Below, piece by piece: positions 1 to 12,945 of a stretch of DNA of 64,000 bases; within the stretch, counting starts at the first letter, position 1; every line of letters begins with the position of its first letter. This DNA is from Lampris incognitus. Taxonomy: Eukaryota; Chordata; Actinopteri; Lampriformes; Lampridae. A model generated the notes under the pieces. That model was not told where the DNA came from. It did no database searches and worked only from the letters and a program-made list of their open reading frames with translations. The DNA lies in contig NC_079212.1 in NCBI RefSeq assembly GCF_029633865.1, positions 68,315,477 to 68,379,476 on the forward strand, in the 5' to 3' direction. A program made the translations under genes and the position numbers.

Positions 1-107
1 ACATGTTTTTGGTGTGTTGCTTTTATGTTCATTTTATATTATGTAAGGCGTTTATGTGTGCCTTAGAAATCACTATAGAAATAAAATGTATTATTTTCAT
101 GATTATT
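1..107 (+). repeat. LINE-type 3' tail fragment
   Basis: Ends in ataaaatgtattatt, the same terminal motif seen at 23031-23045 after an L2-like C-terminal fragment. Probably the 3' end of a truncated L2/CR1-type LINE. Confidence 0.35.
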
Positions 108-230
108 CTGTGATGGCCTAGCAACCTGTCCAGGGTGTGTCCCCACATGCCACTCAATGACTGCTGGGGTAGGCTCCAGCATCCCGGTGACCCTGCGAGC
201 AGGGTAAGAGGTTCGGATAATGGATGGATT
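108..230 (+). mobile_element. SINE 3' half (teleost tRNA-SINE family A)
   Basis: Matches the tail of the family-A SINE seen complete at 5084-5465 and 58946-59397: ctgtgatggcctagc, then gtccagggtgt, gactgctgggg and ending taatggatgg. The tRNA head is missing. Confidence 0.8.
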
Positions 231-746
231 ATTATCATGATTATTATTACCTCTGTGGTAAGGAATATTACTCTCTTACGTTATCATCCAGGTCATGTTG
301 TGGCAAATACTTTAGGATACTTGGGATGTGGGCAAGTAGTTCATTAATTTTTATCATCAGTGAGTTGCTTAGATATAATATCTAATACGAACATATCCGA
401 GAGCTGGACCATAGAAGACCTGATAGCATGGTTCCCTCCTATTCTTGTTCTTTCCTTGTCCTCCCGGTTGACTCGAGACAATTCAATCTTAGGAAAAAAA
501 AAATCCCTTTACTATTGACCAATACATTGCCTAATGACGTAGTCAATTATTATTAATGTGTTTGTTCAACAAGGATAACAAAGGTGGGGCTGCTTTGCTC
601 ACTCCTAAATAATTGTTACCATTTACATAAGAAGTAAAGGATTTGTGAATGTTATACTGTAGACAAGAACATAGAGTGATCCCGGTACAACTCAATATGT
701 AGCCACCGTGAACCCATTATTGACTTTTATGTCATTTAAGCAACAC

Positions 747-1032
747 CTGTTGTTGAGCTGCAGGTTGCTGGGCTGGTTGTACAGGTACTGGTTTCTGGGG
801 CCAGCGTGGCGGTCCAGTTGTTGGTAGTGTATCGGACTGGGCCTGTACGGTGCTGTGACTCCAGCCATGGGCACATTGGGGCAGTGGATGAGGAAGATGA
901 AGATGGCTAGCAGGCTGATCACGGCACATAGCATGCAGAAGCGGATGATCCCTCGACAGCGCAGATTCAGTCGCTTAACAATGTAGCCACCTAGGAAGGT
1001 CCCACCGCCACCTGCTGGCACCACCATGTATC
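747..1032 (-). CDS. slco4a1: slco4a1 coding exon 6 (286 nt; 3' boundary less certain)
   Basis: Starts after CTCACCCATCCAG and encodes [19 protein letters not shown], a membrane segment, then [17 protein letters not shown] and the start of the large extracellular loop. The start is secure. The end is set at AACAACAG|GTGTTG, the only reasonable donor before the frame loses similarity; GTGTTG is a weak donor and the loop is poorly conserved, so the 3' boundary could differ. The next exon, expected to carry the Kazal-type cysteines, is not found in 1-746. Confidence 0.85.
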
Positions 1033-4000
1033 CTGGATGGGTGAGAAATTGATTTTCAGTTGAAGCAGACCAGTGTTATTTATTTGTCCTTAAAAGCCCT
1101 TAATGCCAACATTTTAGTGGACCATAGTGATGGCTATGACCAACAGGAATGAAAGTCAGTAGGAGCAAGACGGAATACCTACACGTGAATGAGAGGGAGG
1201 ACAGTGGAATGGTGAGGATGCAAGGAGTGGAGGTGACGAAGGTGGATAAGTGTAAATACTTGGGGTCAACTGTCCAAAGTAACGGGGAGTGCAGAAGAGA
1301 GGGGAAGAAGAGAGTGCAGGCAGGGTGGAGTGGGTGGAGAAGAGTGTCAGGAGTGATTTGTGACAGAAGGGTACCAGCAAGAGTTAAAGGGAAGGTTTAC
1401 AAGATGGTAGTGAGACCAGCTATGTTGTATTGTTTGGAGACAGTGGCACTGATGAAAAGACACGAGGAGGAGCTGGAGGTGGCAGAGATGAAGATGATAA
1501 GATTTTCACTGGGAGTAATGAAGAAGGACAGGATTAGGAACGAGTATATTAGAGGGACCGCTCAGGTTGGACGGTTTGGAGACAAAGCAAGAGAGGCAAG
1601 ATTGAGATGGTTTGGACATGTGTGGAGGAGAGATGCTGGGTATATTGGGAGAAGGATGCTGAATATGGAGCTGCCAGGGAAGAGGAGAAGAGGAAGGCCA
1701 AAGAGGAGGTTTATGGATGTGGTGAGGGAGGACATTCAGGTGGCTGGTGTGACAGAGAGATGCAGAGGACAGGAAGAGATGGAAACGGATGATCCGCTGT
1801 GGCGCCCCCTAACGGGAGCAGCCGAAAGTAGTAGTAGTAATAGTAGTAGTAGTAGTAGTAGTGATGACCATGGAAAACTGCAAATAAATATACAGAGCAA
1901 TACGCAGGTGTGAATACATGGTGAAGAGGGGGAGCACATTGCATAAAACGTGGGTGGATACTTGATAACCCTGGGCTGAGCTGGGTCTGCCTCAGTTCAA
2001 CAGTTGAGGTGGGGTTCAGTTAACATTGATGAGTAACAGAGTTGCTGATACAGGATTAGCATCTGAGAACGTATGGTGTGATATTTATTGAGCTGAATGT
2101 TGTGTTTGCCAACAGTGCAGTAACCATGTTATGGGTCTGTGGATGGTTTTCTTTCAGGTCTGTAATGTTGTTTTATCCTAAACTAATGAGCTCAGGTTAG
2201 ACGGCTGACATGACAACATGTCTTAGATAGCATAGTACATATTACTGCATTTGGTACTTTATAGTATTTTTGATTAATGAACTTCGCCCCCCCTCCCTCC
2301 CTCTCTCTTGCTCTCTCTGTCTCTCTGTCTCTCTAGCTCTCATATTCAAATTCAAAGTCAAATGGCTTTATTGGCATGACATAGCAAGCGTCCACACATT
2401 GATAAAAAGTAAACATCAATTGGCTCTCTCTCTCCCCCCTCTCTCTCTCCCTCTCCGTCTCTCCCTCTCTCTCTCCCTCTCTCTCTCTGTCTCTCCCTCT
2501 CCCTTCTCCCTCTCTGTCTCTCCCTCTCCCCCTCTCTCTCCCTCTCTCATGATTTTTATTAAAGTATTGTTGAAAAGTCAAAAAATCCCTCTCTTTCTCC
2601 CTCTCTCTCTCCCTCCCTCCCTATCTCTCTTGCTCTCTCTCCCTCCATCTCCCTCTCTTTCTCTCCCTGTATCTTGCTCGCCTTCTCCCTCCCTCCTACT
2701 CCCTCCCCCCTCTCTCGTTCGATCCCCCCCCTCTCTCCCATGTCATTTAATTTGTCTCATTCTGTTTACCCTGCTTTTTAACCCTTCGTCTCCTTTGTTC
2801 CCCATCTCCCTGTTGTGGTCACCTGACACCATTCTTTCTCTACTTCCTCTTTGTGTGTCTCCCTTTTCCCTTCTCATTTCTCCATAACCTCCCTCTGTCG
2901 TTTTCCTTCCTTATATATGTTTGCCTCTCCCCCCATCTCTGCCCCCCCCTTCCAGGCCAGTGGCCCTGTGGCTCATGGAAGTTTGTGAAAGCTAGAAGCA
3001 GTCTAAGTCAATTAGCCGGAAAGCAGGGATGCTACATACCATGTGACCACTTTCACTGGACTGACAGGTCCAGCACAGAGCTGATTTCAGAGGTTGTCAA
3101 ACCTCTTTTATTCAAGTTCCACAATGAAAGAGCCCGGAAACTTCTTTCATCACCTGCAGGGACTGACTTCCACAACTGCACTGAACATCTAGGTGTTGGC
3201 TGTGCAGCGCATTTTAGCTTCATGAAGCAACAAAGATGTCACAGTCCACTAATAAAAGTCCCTCCATCCAGAGGTGGAAAAACCCTAACTGTGTTTTTAC
3301 TCCACCCATGTACTAAACCATCAGATTGCACTGACTAGTTTCCCAAATCAGCTGGTTTAATACATGGATGGAGTAAAGACACGGTTGGGGCTTTTACTTT
3401 CTGGACCAGGTTTTTCCACCTCTGCCTCCATCTTGCATCACCAAAATGTAACAAAGTAGTTTTGCACGAATCATTTGAACATTGGTTTACTTGCTGTACA
3501 GTTCTTTGCCAGCAGTGTCATATCATCAACGTAGCCCACATCATATTGTCAACTACAGTACACATACACAACACCGCTACACAACCACTTTGTACTTGGG
3601 TATAGCTGTTGCCCTTTAACACCTGTTTGTCCCCCCCCCCCGTTTTTTTTTCCTCCCCCAATTGTACCTGGCCAATCACCCTGCTCTCCGAGCCATCCCG
3701 GTCTCTGCTCCACCCCCTCTGCCGATCCGGGGAGGGCTGCAGACTACCATGTGCCTCCTCCCATACATGTTGAGTCGCCAGCTGCTTCTTTTCACCTGAC
3801 AGTGAGGAGTTTCACCAGGGGGACGTAGCGCGTGGGAGGATCATGCTATTCCCCCTAGCCCCCCCCCGAACAGGTGCCCCGACCGACCAGAGGAGGCGCT
3901 AGTGCAGTGACTGGGACACATACCCACATCTGGTTTCCCGCCTGCAGACACGGCCAATTATGGCTGTAGGGACGCCCGACCAAGCCGGAGGTAACGCGGG

Positions 4001-7000
4001 GATTCGAACCGGCAATCCCTGTGTTGGTAGGCAACGGAATAGACCGCTATGCTACCCGGATGCCCCACTTGCTATACAGTCCTTTGCCAGCAGTGTGACG
4101 TCATCAACGTAGCCCACACTGTATTGTCAACTACAGTACACATACACAACACCGTTACACAACCACTTTGTACTCGGGTACTGCTGTTGCCAGTTAACGC
4201 CTGGTTGTGGTTTTTAACAGGTCACTCACCAAACCATGTGGCAGCCTCCGATGCACTGATGCTGAACTGAGACTCCAGGAACTTGGGTCCAAATGTGGAC
4301 ATTCCTGCAATGAGGGTGGCCTCCGTAGCTCCGGCCAGGCAGAGAAACAGAAAGGTGGGGTTCTTTAAAAGGAGCAGCACAGATCTGGAGAAAGAGAGAG
4401 AGAGAGAGAGGGTGGGGATGTTGTTGTGATAAGTTTATCCAGGAAATGAAAGGAACAGGGTTAAGAGAGAGGAGATAATATGTACCCTGCTTCATTTTCT
4501 TTTAATTAAACCAGGCCAATCTGGGCCAGCGCCTGGGAGATGTTCTCAATACAGTGCAGACCCACACTTAGTCAAGCCTTACAGTTGCCTTCAGAAACCC
4601 CAACAGAAAATCATTCTCAGTACTGTGGGTCCCGGTCCACGGCCCTCAGTCCACTGAAGTCCACGGAAGAAGAAGGAGAATAAAGAGGCAGTTATCAGCA
4701 AGGACGACTGCTAACATCCTCTACATCGGATGGTGGTCTGTAGGATGAGTTTGGAGATCCAAAAGAGGAAAAGAATGAGCAGAGCCAGGGATGAAATGGC
4801 GGAAGTTGAGGAAGTCATCAGTTTTATTTGTATAGCCCAACATCACAAATTACACATTTGCCTCACAGGGCTTTACAGCAACACAACATTCTGTCCTTAG
4901 ACCCCTGCATCGGATAAGGAACAACTCCCTAAAAAAAAAAAAAAAAATTAACAGGGAGAAAATAGGAAGAAACCTCAGGGAGAGCAACAGAGGAGGGATC
5001 TCTCTCCGAAGACGGACAACGTGCAATGGATGTTGTGTGTACACAATTTACACAACACAACATTAAAAGAGGTTAACACAATTCAACCCATCCATTACCC
5101 AAACCGCTTATCCTGCTCTCAGGGAGGCTGGAGCCTATCCCAGCAGTCACTGGGCGGCAGGCGGGGAGACACCCTAGACAGGCCGCCAGGCCATCACAGG
5201 GCCAACACACACACACACACACATACACACACACACACACACACCTAGGGACACTGTGGTACGGCTGATTCACCTGACCTACATGTCTTTGGACTGTGGC
5301 AGGAAACCGCAGCACCCGGAGGAAACCCACGCAGACACGGGGAGAACATGCAAACTCCACACAGAGGATGACCCGGACAACCCCCAAAGTTGGACTACCC
5401 CGGGACTCGAACCCACGACCTTCTCGCTGTGAGGCGACCACGCTAACCACTGTGCCACCATGCTGCCTGATAACGGAATTATAAGAAATATGAAGAATAT
5501 GATGAGGAGGATGCCAAGCAGTGTCCAGACGCCACCGGAACAGCCCAGGACCTGAGCTACGCAACTACCACCACCACACAGACAAAAAACCCCCCAAAAA
5601 AACAAAACACAATAGTCACACGCAACTTAGTGAGAGAAGGATATAACACTGAAACAGGATAACAACATTTTATGGATTCATAAGATACATAAAAATAAAA
5701 TGTGATGAAGAGGATGCCAAGCAGTGTCCAGGTGGCGACCACCATCACCATGGAGACCTGGGAGGAGGACATACTGCACTTGCACACAGGGGAGACTCAC
5801 ATCACACCATTCACACACACGGAAGAAGAGACAGGACAAGACATCATTCACAGAGACCGAAATGACACGTGAGAGAAGACGGTTGTAAAAAATCTTTACT
5901 CGTTAGCAGAACACGTGCATGGTGAAGTCACTGAGACAGAGATCGACCCGCCATGTGGAGGATCAAGATGCAAACCTGAAAGAACCTCTTAACACATGGC
6001 AGTCTCTAGCTTCTGATGTATTCGAAATGAATCAGTACTTGCTGACTGTGGACAGGTATTCCAGATATCCAGGTATTCCAGATATCCAGGTATTCCAGAT
6101 ATCCAGGTGTCTTGCCAAACAGTCACACAAGAAAGCACATGTACATATCCCTAATTCGGACGCCCTGACGAAATACTAACAGAGACTGGACCACAATACA
6201 CTGGACAAGCCTTCAGTAGTTTGTAACAGACTGGGGAGTCCAACACATTACAAGCTCAGCCCACTACCCAAAAAGCAATGGGCTCATCAAATGTGACACA
6301 TCATATAATCAGCTTTGTGCGTAACTGTAGTCCACTGGCTTCCGGTTTCTACCGCAGCGGTCATACCGGTTTCCTGTGTGTTGGCGTGTGCCATCAACAA
6401 TGGCATATTTTTGGTGATGCCTGCAAGATTTACCATGGATAAATGTCAACCACATGCACACAACTGTCGACAAACTTTCACCTCCACCTACCAGCAAACG
6501 GGCGACAAGTTTCAAGTTGTACATATCAAGTTACGTCCACAATTCCATCCGTCCGTCCGTTCGCTCATCCTCATAATTGTGGACGTAACTTGATATGTAC
6601 AACTTGAAACTTGTCACCCGTTTGCTGGTAGGCACAGGTGGAAGTTTGGCGACAATTCTGTGCATGTGGTTGACATTTATCCATGGTAACTCTTGCAGGC
6701 ATCATGAAAAATATGCCATTGTCAACGGCACACACCAACAAACAGGAAACTGGTATGACCGCTGCGGTAGGAACTGGAAGTCAATGGACTACAGTTATGT
6801 ACAGAAGAAAACCCGGATACACAGAGGCGATCCACAGTTAGTATTACTACAAGTCACAGCAACACCTATCGATAGTGAGCTATCATCATTTGCAGAATTG
6901 ATCTTTGGTAAACCCGTTACCGCCATTTTACTGAGTCAAGCAGACCCAGGCAACGACTGCAGGGGCATCAACTGCGCCTAGAACAGGGAACAGCAGACAT

Positions 7001-7991
7001 GAGAGCATCATGACCGCAGCAGGTCAGCAGCCACAGAGAACTACCTCCACCCTGCCCTGGACAGCATGTGACTGTGCTAAACGAGCAGGGAGGAATATGG
7101 CACCAAGAAGCTACATCATCCAAAGGCCAAATGGAAACAAGATCAGATACTGCAGAAGCCATCTGTGTGAGCTATACAATCTACTTATACAATCTACGTA
7201 TACAGAAAAGCATACAAAAGATCTGCCTGGCTGAGCCACAGCTTCAAGATGAAGCTTACAAGAGTCACAGTGATCTAGTGAAAACACCTACCACACCACC
7301 CCCTGAAACAAACATGGACACAGAGTCTTTATGCATGCTCAGTAATCCAGGTAAGGAAATCACAGTGAGTTGAATCAGTTCATCTGGACATTTGATTTAT
7401 TGAGAGAAAGGTTTCATCGTTCATATACGTGGCCTCACCAGTCTCAGCTGGGTGGGCTATGGGTTCCCCAGTCTCACCTATAGTGGCCAACTTGTATATG
7501 GAGGAAGTGGAAAAGAGGCTCTGATGTCCTGTCCAGGGACACCACCTAGCCACCGGTTCAGATTTGTGGACGACACCATGGTTAAAATTAAATCTCAAGA
7601 TGTACCACATTTCACTGACCACATTAACTCTGTGGACACCACATCAAGTTCACCAGGGAGGATGTGAAAAATTACAGATTAGCCTTCTTCAGTCAATCAA
7701 GTTGCATTTTATATAGCGCTTTTCCAGCTTAGACTGTGAAATTGCAATTGGTGATGGGAGACATTTGATTGTTGGTGGTTACTGTAGGAGAACGACCCGA
7801 GACGACCCCCCTCCCCCTCCCCAAGGTTGGACTACCCTGGGGCTCGAACCCAGAACCTTCTTGCTGTGAGGTGAGTTTGCATGTTCTTCATGTGTCTGAT
7901 TGGGTTTCCTCCGGGTGCGCCGGGTTCCTCCCACAGTCCAAAGACATGTAGGTCAGGTGAATCGGCCATACTAAATTGTCCCTAGGTATGA

Positions 7992-8074
<83 letters not shown>

Positions 8075-11000
8075 CCCTCTGTGATGGTCTGGTGGCCTGT
8101 CCACGGTGTCTCCCCGCCTGCTGCCCCCATGACTGCTGGGATAGGCTCCAGCATCCCCATGACCCTGAGAGCAGGATAAGTGGTTTGGATAATGGATGGA
8201 TGGATGTTTACTGTAAACCAACACATACATGTTGGTTTACATGTATGTTCTCCTCGTGTGCATTGTGTTACACCCCCCGTAAACGATTAATTCTCACTGG
8301 CCTGAAATGACGGAGATGCTGCTCCTCATTGAGCAGGGTTCTAGTTAGCAAGTGGAAATAGTTTCCCTTGCGAGAGCATTTTTAACCATTTGTCTGTTGA
8401 CAATAAGTTTGGAGACAAAGCAAGAGAGGCAAGATTTTTCTCACCAGTTGTATCCGGCCAATTACCCCACTCTTCCGAGCCGTCCCGATGGCTGCTCCAC
8501 CCGCTCTGTCGATCCAGGGAGGGCTGCAGACTACCACATGCCTCCTCCGATACATGTGGAGTTGCCAGCCGCTTCTTTTCACCTGACAGTGAGGAGTTTC
8601 GCCAGGGGGACGTAGCGCATGGGAGGATCACGCTATTCCCCCCTATCCACCCCAAACAGGCACCCTGATTCACCAGAGGAGGCGGTAGTGCAGCGATCAG
8701 GATGCATATCCACATCCGGTTTCCCACCCGCAGACACGGCCAATTGTGTGTCTGTAGGGATGCCCGACCTAGCTGGAGGTAACACGGGGATTTGAACCGG
8801 CGATCCCCATGTTGATAAGCAACGGAATGCAATACCACGCCACCCGAACAAGAGAGGAAGGATTGAGATGGTTTGGACATGTGTGGAGGAGAGATGCTGG
8901 GTATATTGGGAGAAGGATGCTGAATATGGAGCTGCCAGGGAAGGGGAGAAGAGGAAGGCCAAAGAGGAGGTTTATGGATGTGGTGAGGGAGGACATGCAG
9001 GTGGCTGGTGTGACAGAAGAAGATGCAGAGGACAAGAAGAGATGGAAACGGATGATCCACTGTGGCGCCCCCTAACGGGAGCAGCCGAAAGTAGTGGTAG
9101 TAGTAGTAGTAGTACTAGTAGTAGTAGTAGTAGTCGGTTGACAATAAGTGAAACCTATCAAAAGGACTGTTGTTGAAGGTAATTGAACTAGTTTCATACA
9201 AAACTGACTTGTACCCAGGAGTATTGTATATTACAGCAGATACGCTGTAGCAAAACTATTTTATTTTTTCAGAAATAGTGAGAGTTTGAGCAGCGCACTT
9301 CAGTAAAACAGGAATCTCAAACTGGAACCCAGTAGAACCTGGAACGCTCCTCATCACATCAGAATGCTCCTCATCACATCCGAATGCTCCTCATCACATC
9401 AGCTGCAAGGCGTGGATATGCTCACGTTATGTGATGTGATGCTGTTACTGCCTGACTCGCTTTCCATAATCCCCCAAAGCCACAGAGATTTCTCCCCACT
9501 GTGATTACTGGGTTGATAGTAAACACAATGTAGTTAACCCAGTGAGGATAGGGAGAAGAATAAGACCGTATAGGAGGCCTGTCACTCAACTATGAAACTT
9601 ACTGGAGGCATCACTTACTGATTGACTGCATATAATGATAATAATAATAATAGTGGATTACATTCATATAGCAGCATCCAAAGCACTTCACATTGAAGGG
9701 GGTAACTCACTTCAACCGTCACCAATGTGTAGCACCACCTGGGTGATGCACGGCAGCCATTTTGCACCAGAACACTCGCCACACATCAGTTTGAGGTGGC
9801 GAGGGAGGAATCATTGAGCCAATTACATGGCGGGACAATGAGGTGGCCAGATGGAAAGAGCCAGGTTGGGCATTTTGTCAGGACACCGGGGGACCCCCTA
9901 CTCTTTGTGATAAGTGCTATGGGATCTTTAAGGACCACAGTGAGTCAGGACCTCAGTTTAACGTCTCATCCGAACGGGGGCATCTCCTACGGCACAGTGC
10001 CCCCATCACTGCACTGGGGCATTGGCATTTGATATGCGTTGTTTTTATTAGGACCAGAGGGAAGACTTCCCCCTACTGGCCCACCAACACCACTTCCAGC
10101 AGCAACTCAATTTCCCTGGAGGTCTCCCATCCAAGTACTAGCCAAGCCCACACCTGCTTAGCCTCCGTCATTTGGCAGAGCCAGGGTACATCTTGGTATG
10201 TAAGGTCTTCATTAATTTTTTTCCCCTTCCTTTTTCTCCCCAATTGTACCCATCCAATTACCCCACTCTTCTGCGTCATCCCGGTCGCTACGCCACCCTC
10301 TCTGCCAATCTGTGGAGGGCTGCAGACTACCACATGCCCCCTCCGATACATGTGGAGTCACCAGCCGCTTCTTTTCACCTGACAGTGAGGAGTTTCACCA
10401 GGGGGATGTAGCACATGGGAGGATCACACTATTCCCCCCATCCCCCCCCCCCCGAACAGGCGCCCCGACCGACCAGAGGAGGTGCTAGTGCAGCCACCAG
10501 GACACATACCCACATCAGGCTTCCCACCCGCGGACACAGCCAATTGTGTCTGTAGCGATGCCCAACCAAGCTGGAGGTAACACAGGGATTCGAACCAGTG
10601 ATCCCCTTCATTATTTTTACAAGCAATTGTTTTTATGTAAGAAACTGTGGTAATAAGAGAAGTGTGTGTGAATATGTGCCTCACTCTCTTTCTCTCTCTG
10701 TGCATGTAAGCAGAAATGATTTGATTTTGATGAAAACAAAGCATCTGGTTTGTCTGTATATTTCATCCTGTTTCTGTGGGTAACGGGGTCCTACCTGGGC
10801 ATGTCTTTGACTGATTTGCCAAACTGTGGGTCTGATGCAGTGGTGTGGCTGCCATCTTTGAGTTGGTGGGCCTCAGACACACGCATGGCAACGTACTTTT
10901 GAGAGCCTGCAGAATGAAACAGAAATAGAAGCTGAATGATGGGGGAGAAAGTGTCACATGAAGTGTGCATTCAACTCTAGTCTTTCCCCAGATAGCAAAA

Positions 11001-11774
11001 TTGCTGTGGCCCGGGCCTGTCCCACACCCGACACTTCATCCGGCCCACATACCACGTGGAATGATGGCACTTGAGCGATCTGCTCCTGTTTGCCAAATCT
11101 GGGCCAGAACCAAGCCATAGCAATGCCACATGTGCAACATATTTGAACAATGGTGGCCCATATTTGTTTTATGATATTTGGGCCATATTCACCATTTACC
11201 ACACGGGCCACTTCAGGGTCACATCCAGATTACATGTTGCCAAGAGCACCGCATCTTTGCCAAAAAAGGCCCACATTTGATTTGGCATATTTGGGCCATA
11301 TTTGCTAGTATACATGTGGGCCACTTTAGGTTCACATCCATTTTGTCAGGGCCAGAAGAAGGCCATCAGTGCCGCATCGTTGCCTGAAGTGGCCCACATC
11401 TGGATGCTGTCTGGGTTTGAAAGACACTTGCGTACAGAGGCATAGTGATACATGACATGGAGGTAATGGACTTGACCTGTGTGAACATTCCAGCTTATGG
11501 CTGTTTCTGAGTGACATCTGGCTGCAGGAGGAGACAAAAATGAATAAAGAGACACTGCTTGTCTTCTTTTCCCTCTCATGGGTGATTATGGTTGTGAATT
11601 GTGTGCTTGGGTTTCGCCGTGATTGAGTGATCATTGGACTAGTGTATTACCTGGTAGCTGCCGTGGGTAGCCCAGGATGGGCAAAGCGATGAGCAGTGCT
11701 GCTGCTCCTCCTGCTAGGAACCCAATCCACCAGGCTCCGACCCAAAGAGGGTTCTCTGGAGTTAGCTCTGTTCT

Positions 11775-11871
<97 letters not shown>

Positions 11872-12886
11872 GTCACAGAACAAATTAATATTGATCCAAG
11901 AACAGTGGTCTTTTGAATTTCTATTCTATATACTTACGTCAGGTGGATCTCTGTGTAAATATTGAGAAAGTATCCCCCCAGCAGGTAACCTCCTGCTGGA
12001 CCCACAATGGCTGCTGTGTAAAAGATCCCTGAGGAGAAAAAGACCAGAGAATCTCAGCGACAGGCCGTGGGTGTGTCAGTACAGTGGCTGACTACTTCCT
12101 GTTTCCTATTTCCTTCTTCCTGTTCTCGAGGGTTAAAAGGGTTTCTTTGTTCTCCCCTCGGTTCTTGTTCCACAAAGTAGTTTTCAATGGGAAAACGCAG
12201 CAGGGGGTGAGTAAGCTAGTGAGCGATTGTGTGTGTCGGAGGGGAGTGAGAGGTGTTGGGGGAGAGCACTCATTGGGCTAGAATATGGTGTGACTGAGCT
12301 GGCCATCCGTCTGATTGGCTGTGATGATTTTTGAAACAGATGAAACGGTGGGCTCATTCAGAAGGCCAAGTTGGCCGAGCAAGCCGAGCGCTGTGATGAT
12401 ACTGTAGCTAACCCAGGGGGCAGCTGGGAAGCGAACCCGGCACTAAATTGAATGTTTGACGTCCTTCTCAAGAGTGTCTGGTCTGAAATTGAATGTTAGA
12501 AAGTGTGAGATGTTACCCTTGAAGCATACCATGGTCAGCACTGTATGTGGAATCCCTTTTAAGGATATGGTTACCTATTTGGGTATTAAGATCTGCAGGG
12601 ACCAGAAAGAAAGATCAAGATTAAACTTCTCTACCATTCTCAAAAATGTTGAACGTAAATCCTGTGATGGCCTAGCGGCCTGTCCAGGGTGTTTCCCTGC
12701 CTGCCGCCCAATGACTGCTGGGATAGGCTCCAGCATCCCCGCGATCCAGAGAGCAGGATAAGTGGTTTGGTTAATGGATGGATAGATGGATGGATACTAG
12801 TGGTAGAGTGAAAGAAATGAATAGTATGAACTGAAGATGGAAGGGAACTTGAGAGGGTCATAATTGTAGGGCAGACAGTGGATGAG

Positions 12887-12945
<59 letters not shown>

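Noticed and set aside
1..746. Next slco4a1 exon (Kazal-like loop)
   Set aside because: No cysteine-rich frame with splice sites found; must lie outside the window.
2270..2887. 205-codon Ser/Leu/Pro frame
   Set aside because: CT-rich low-complexity DNA.
10165..10204. 5S rRNA gene
   Set aside because: Only part of 5S is present, diverged, and fused to a long body with a (TTA)n tail; a SINE head, not a gene.
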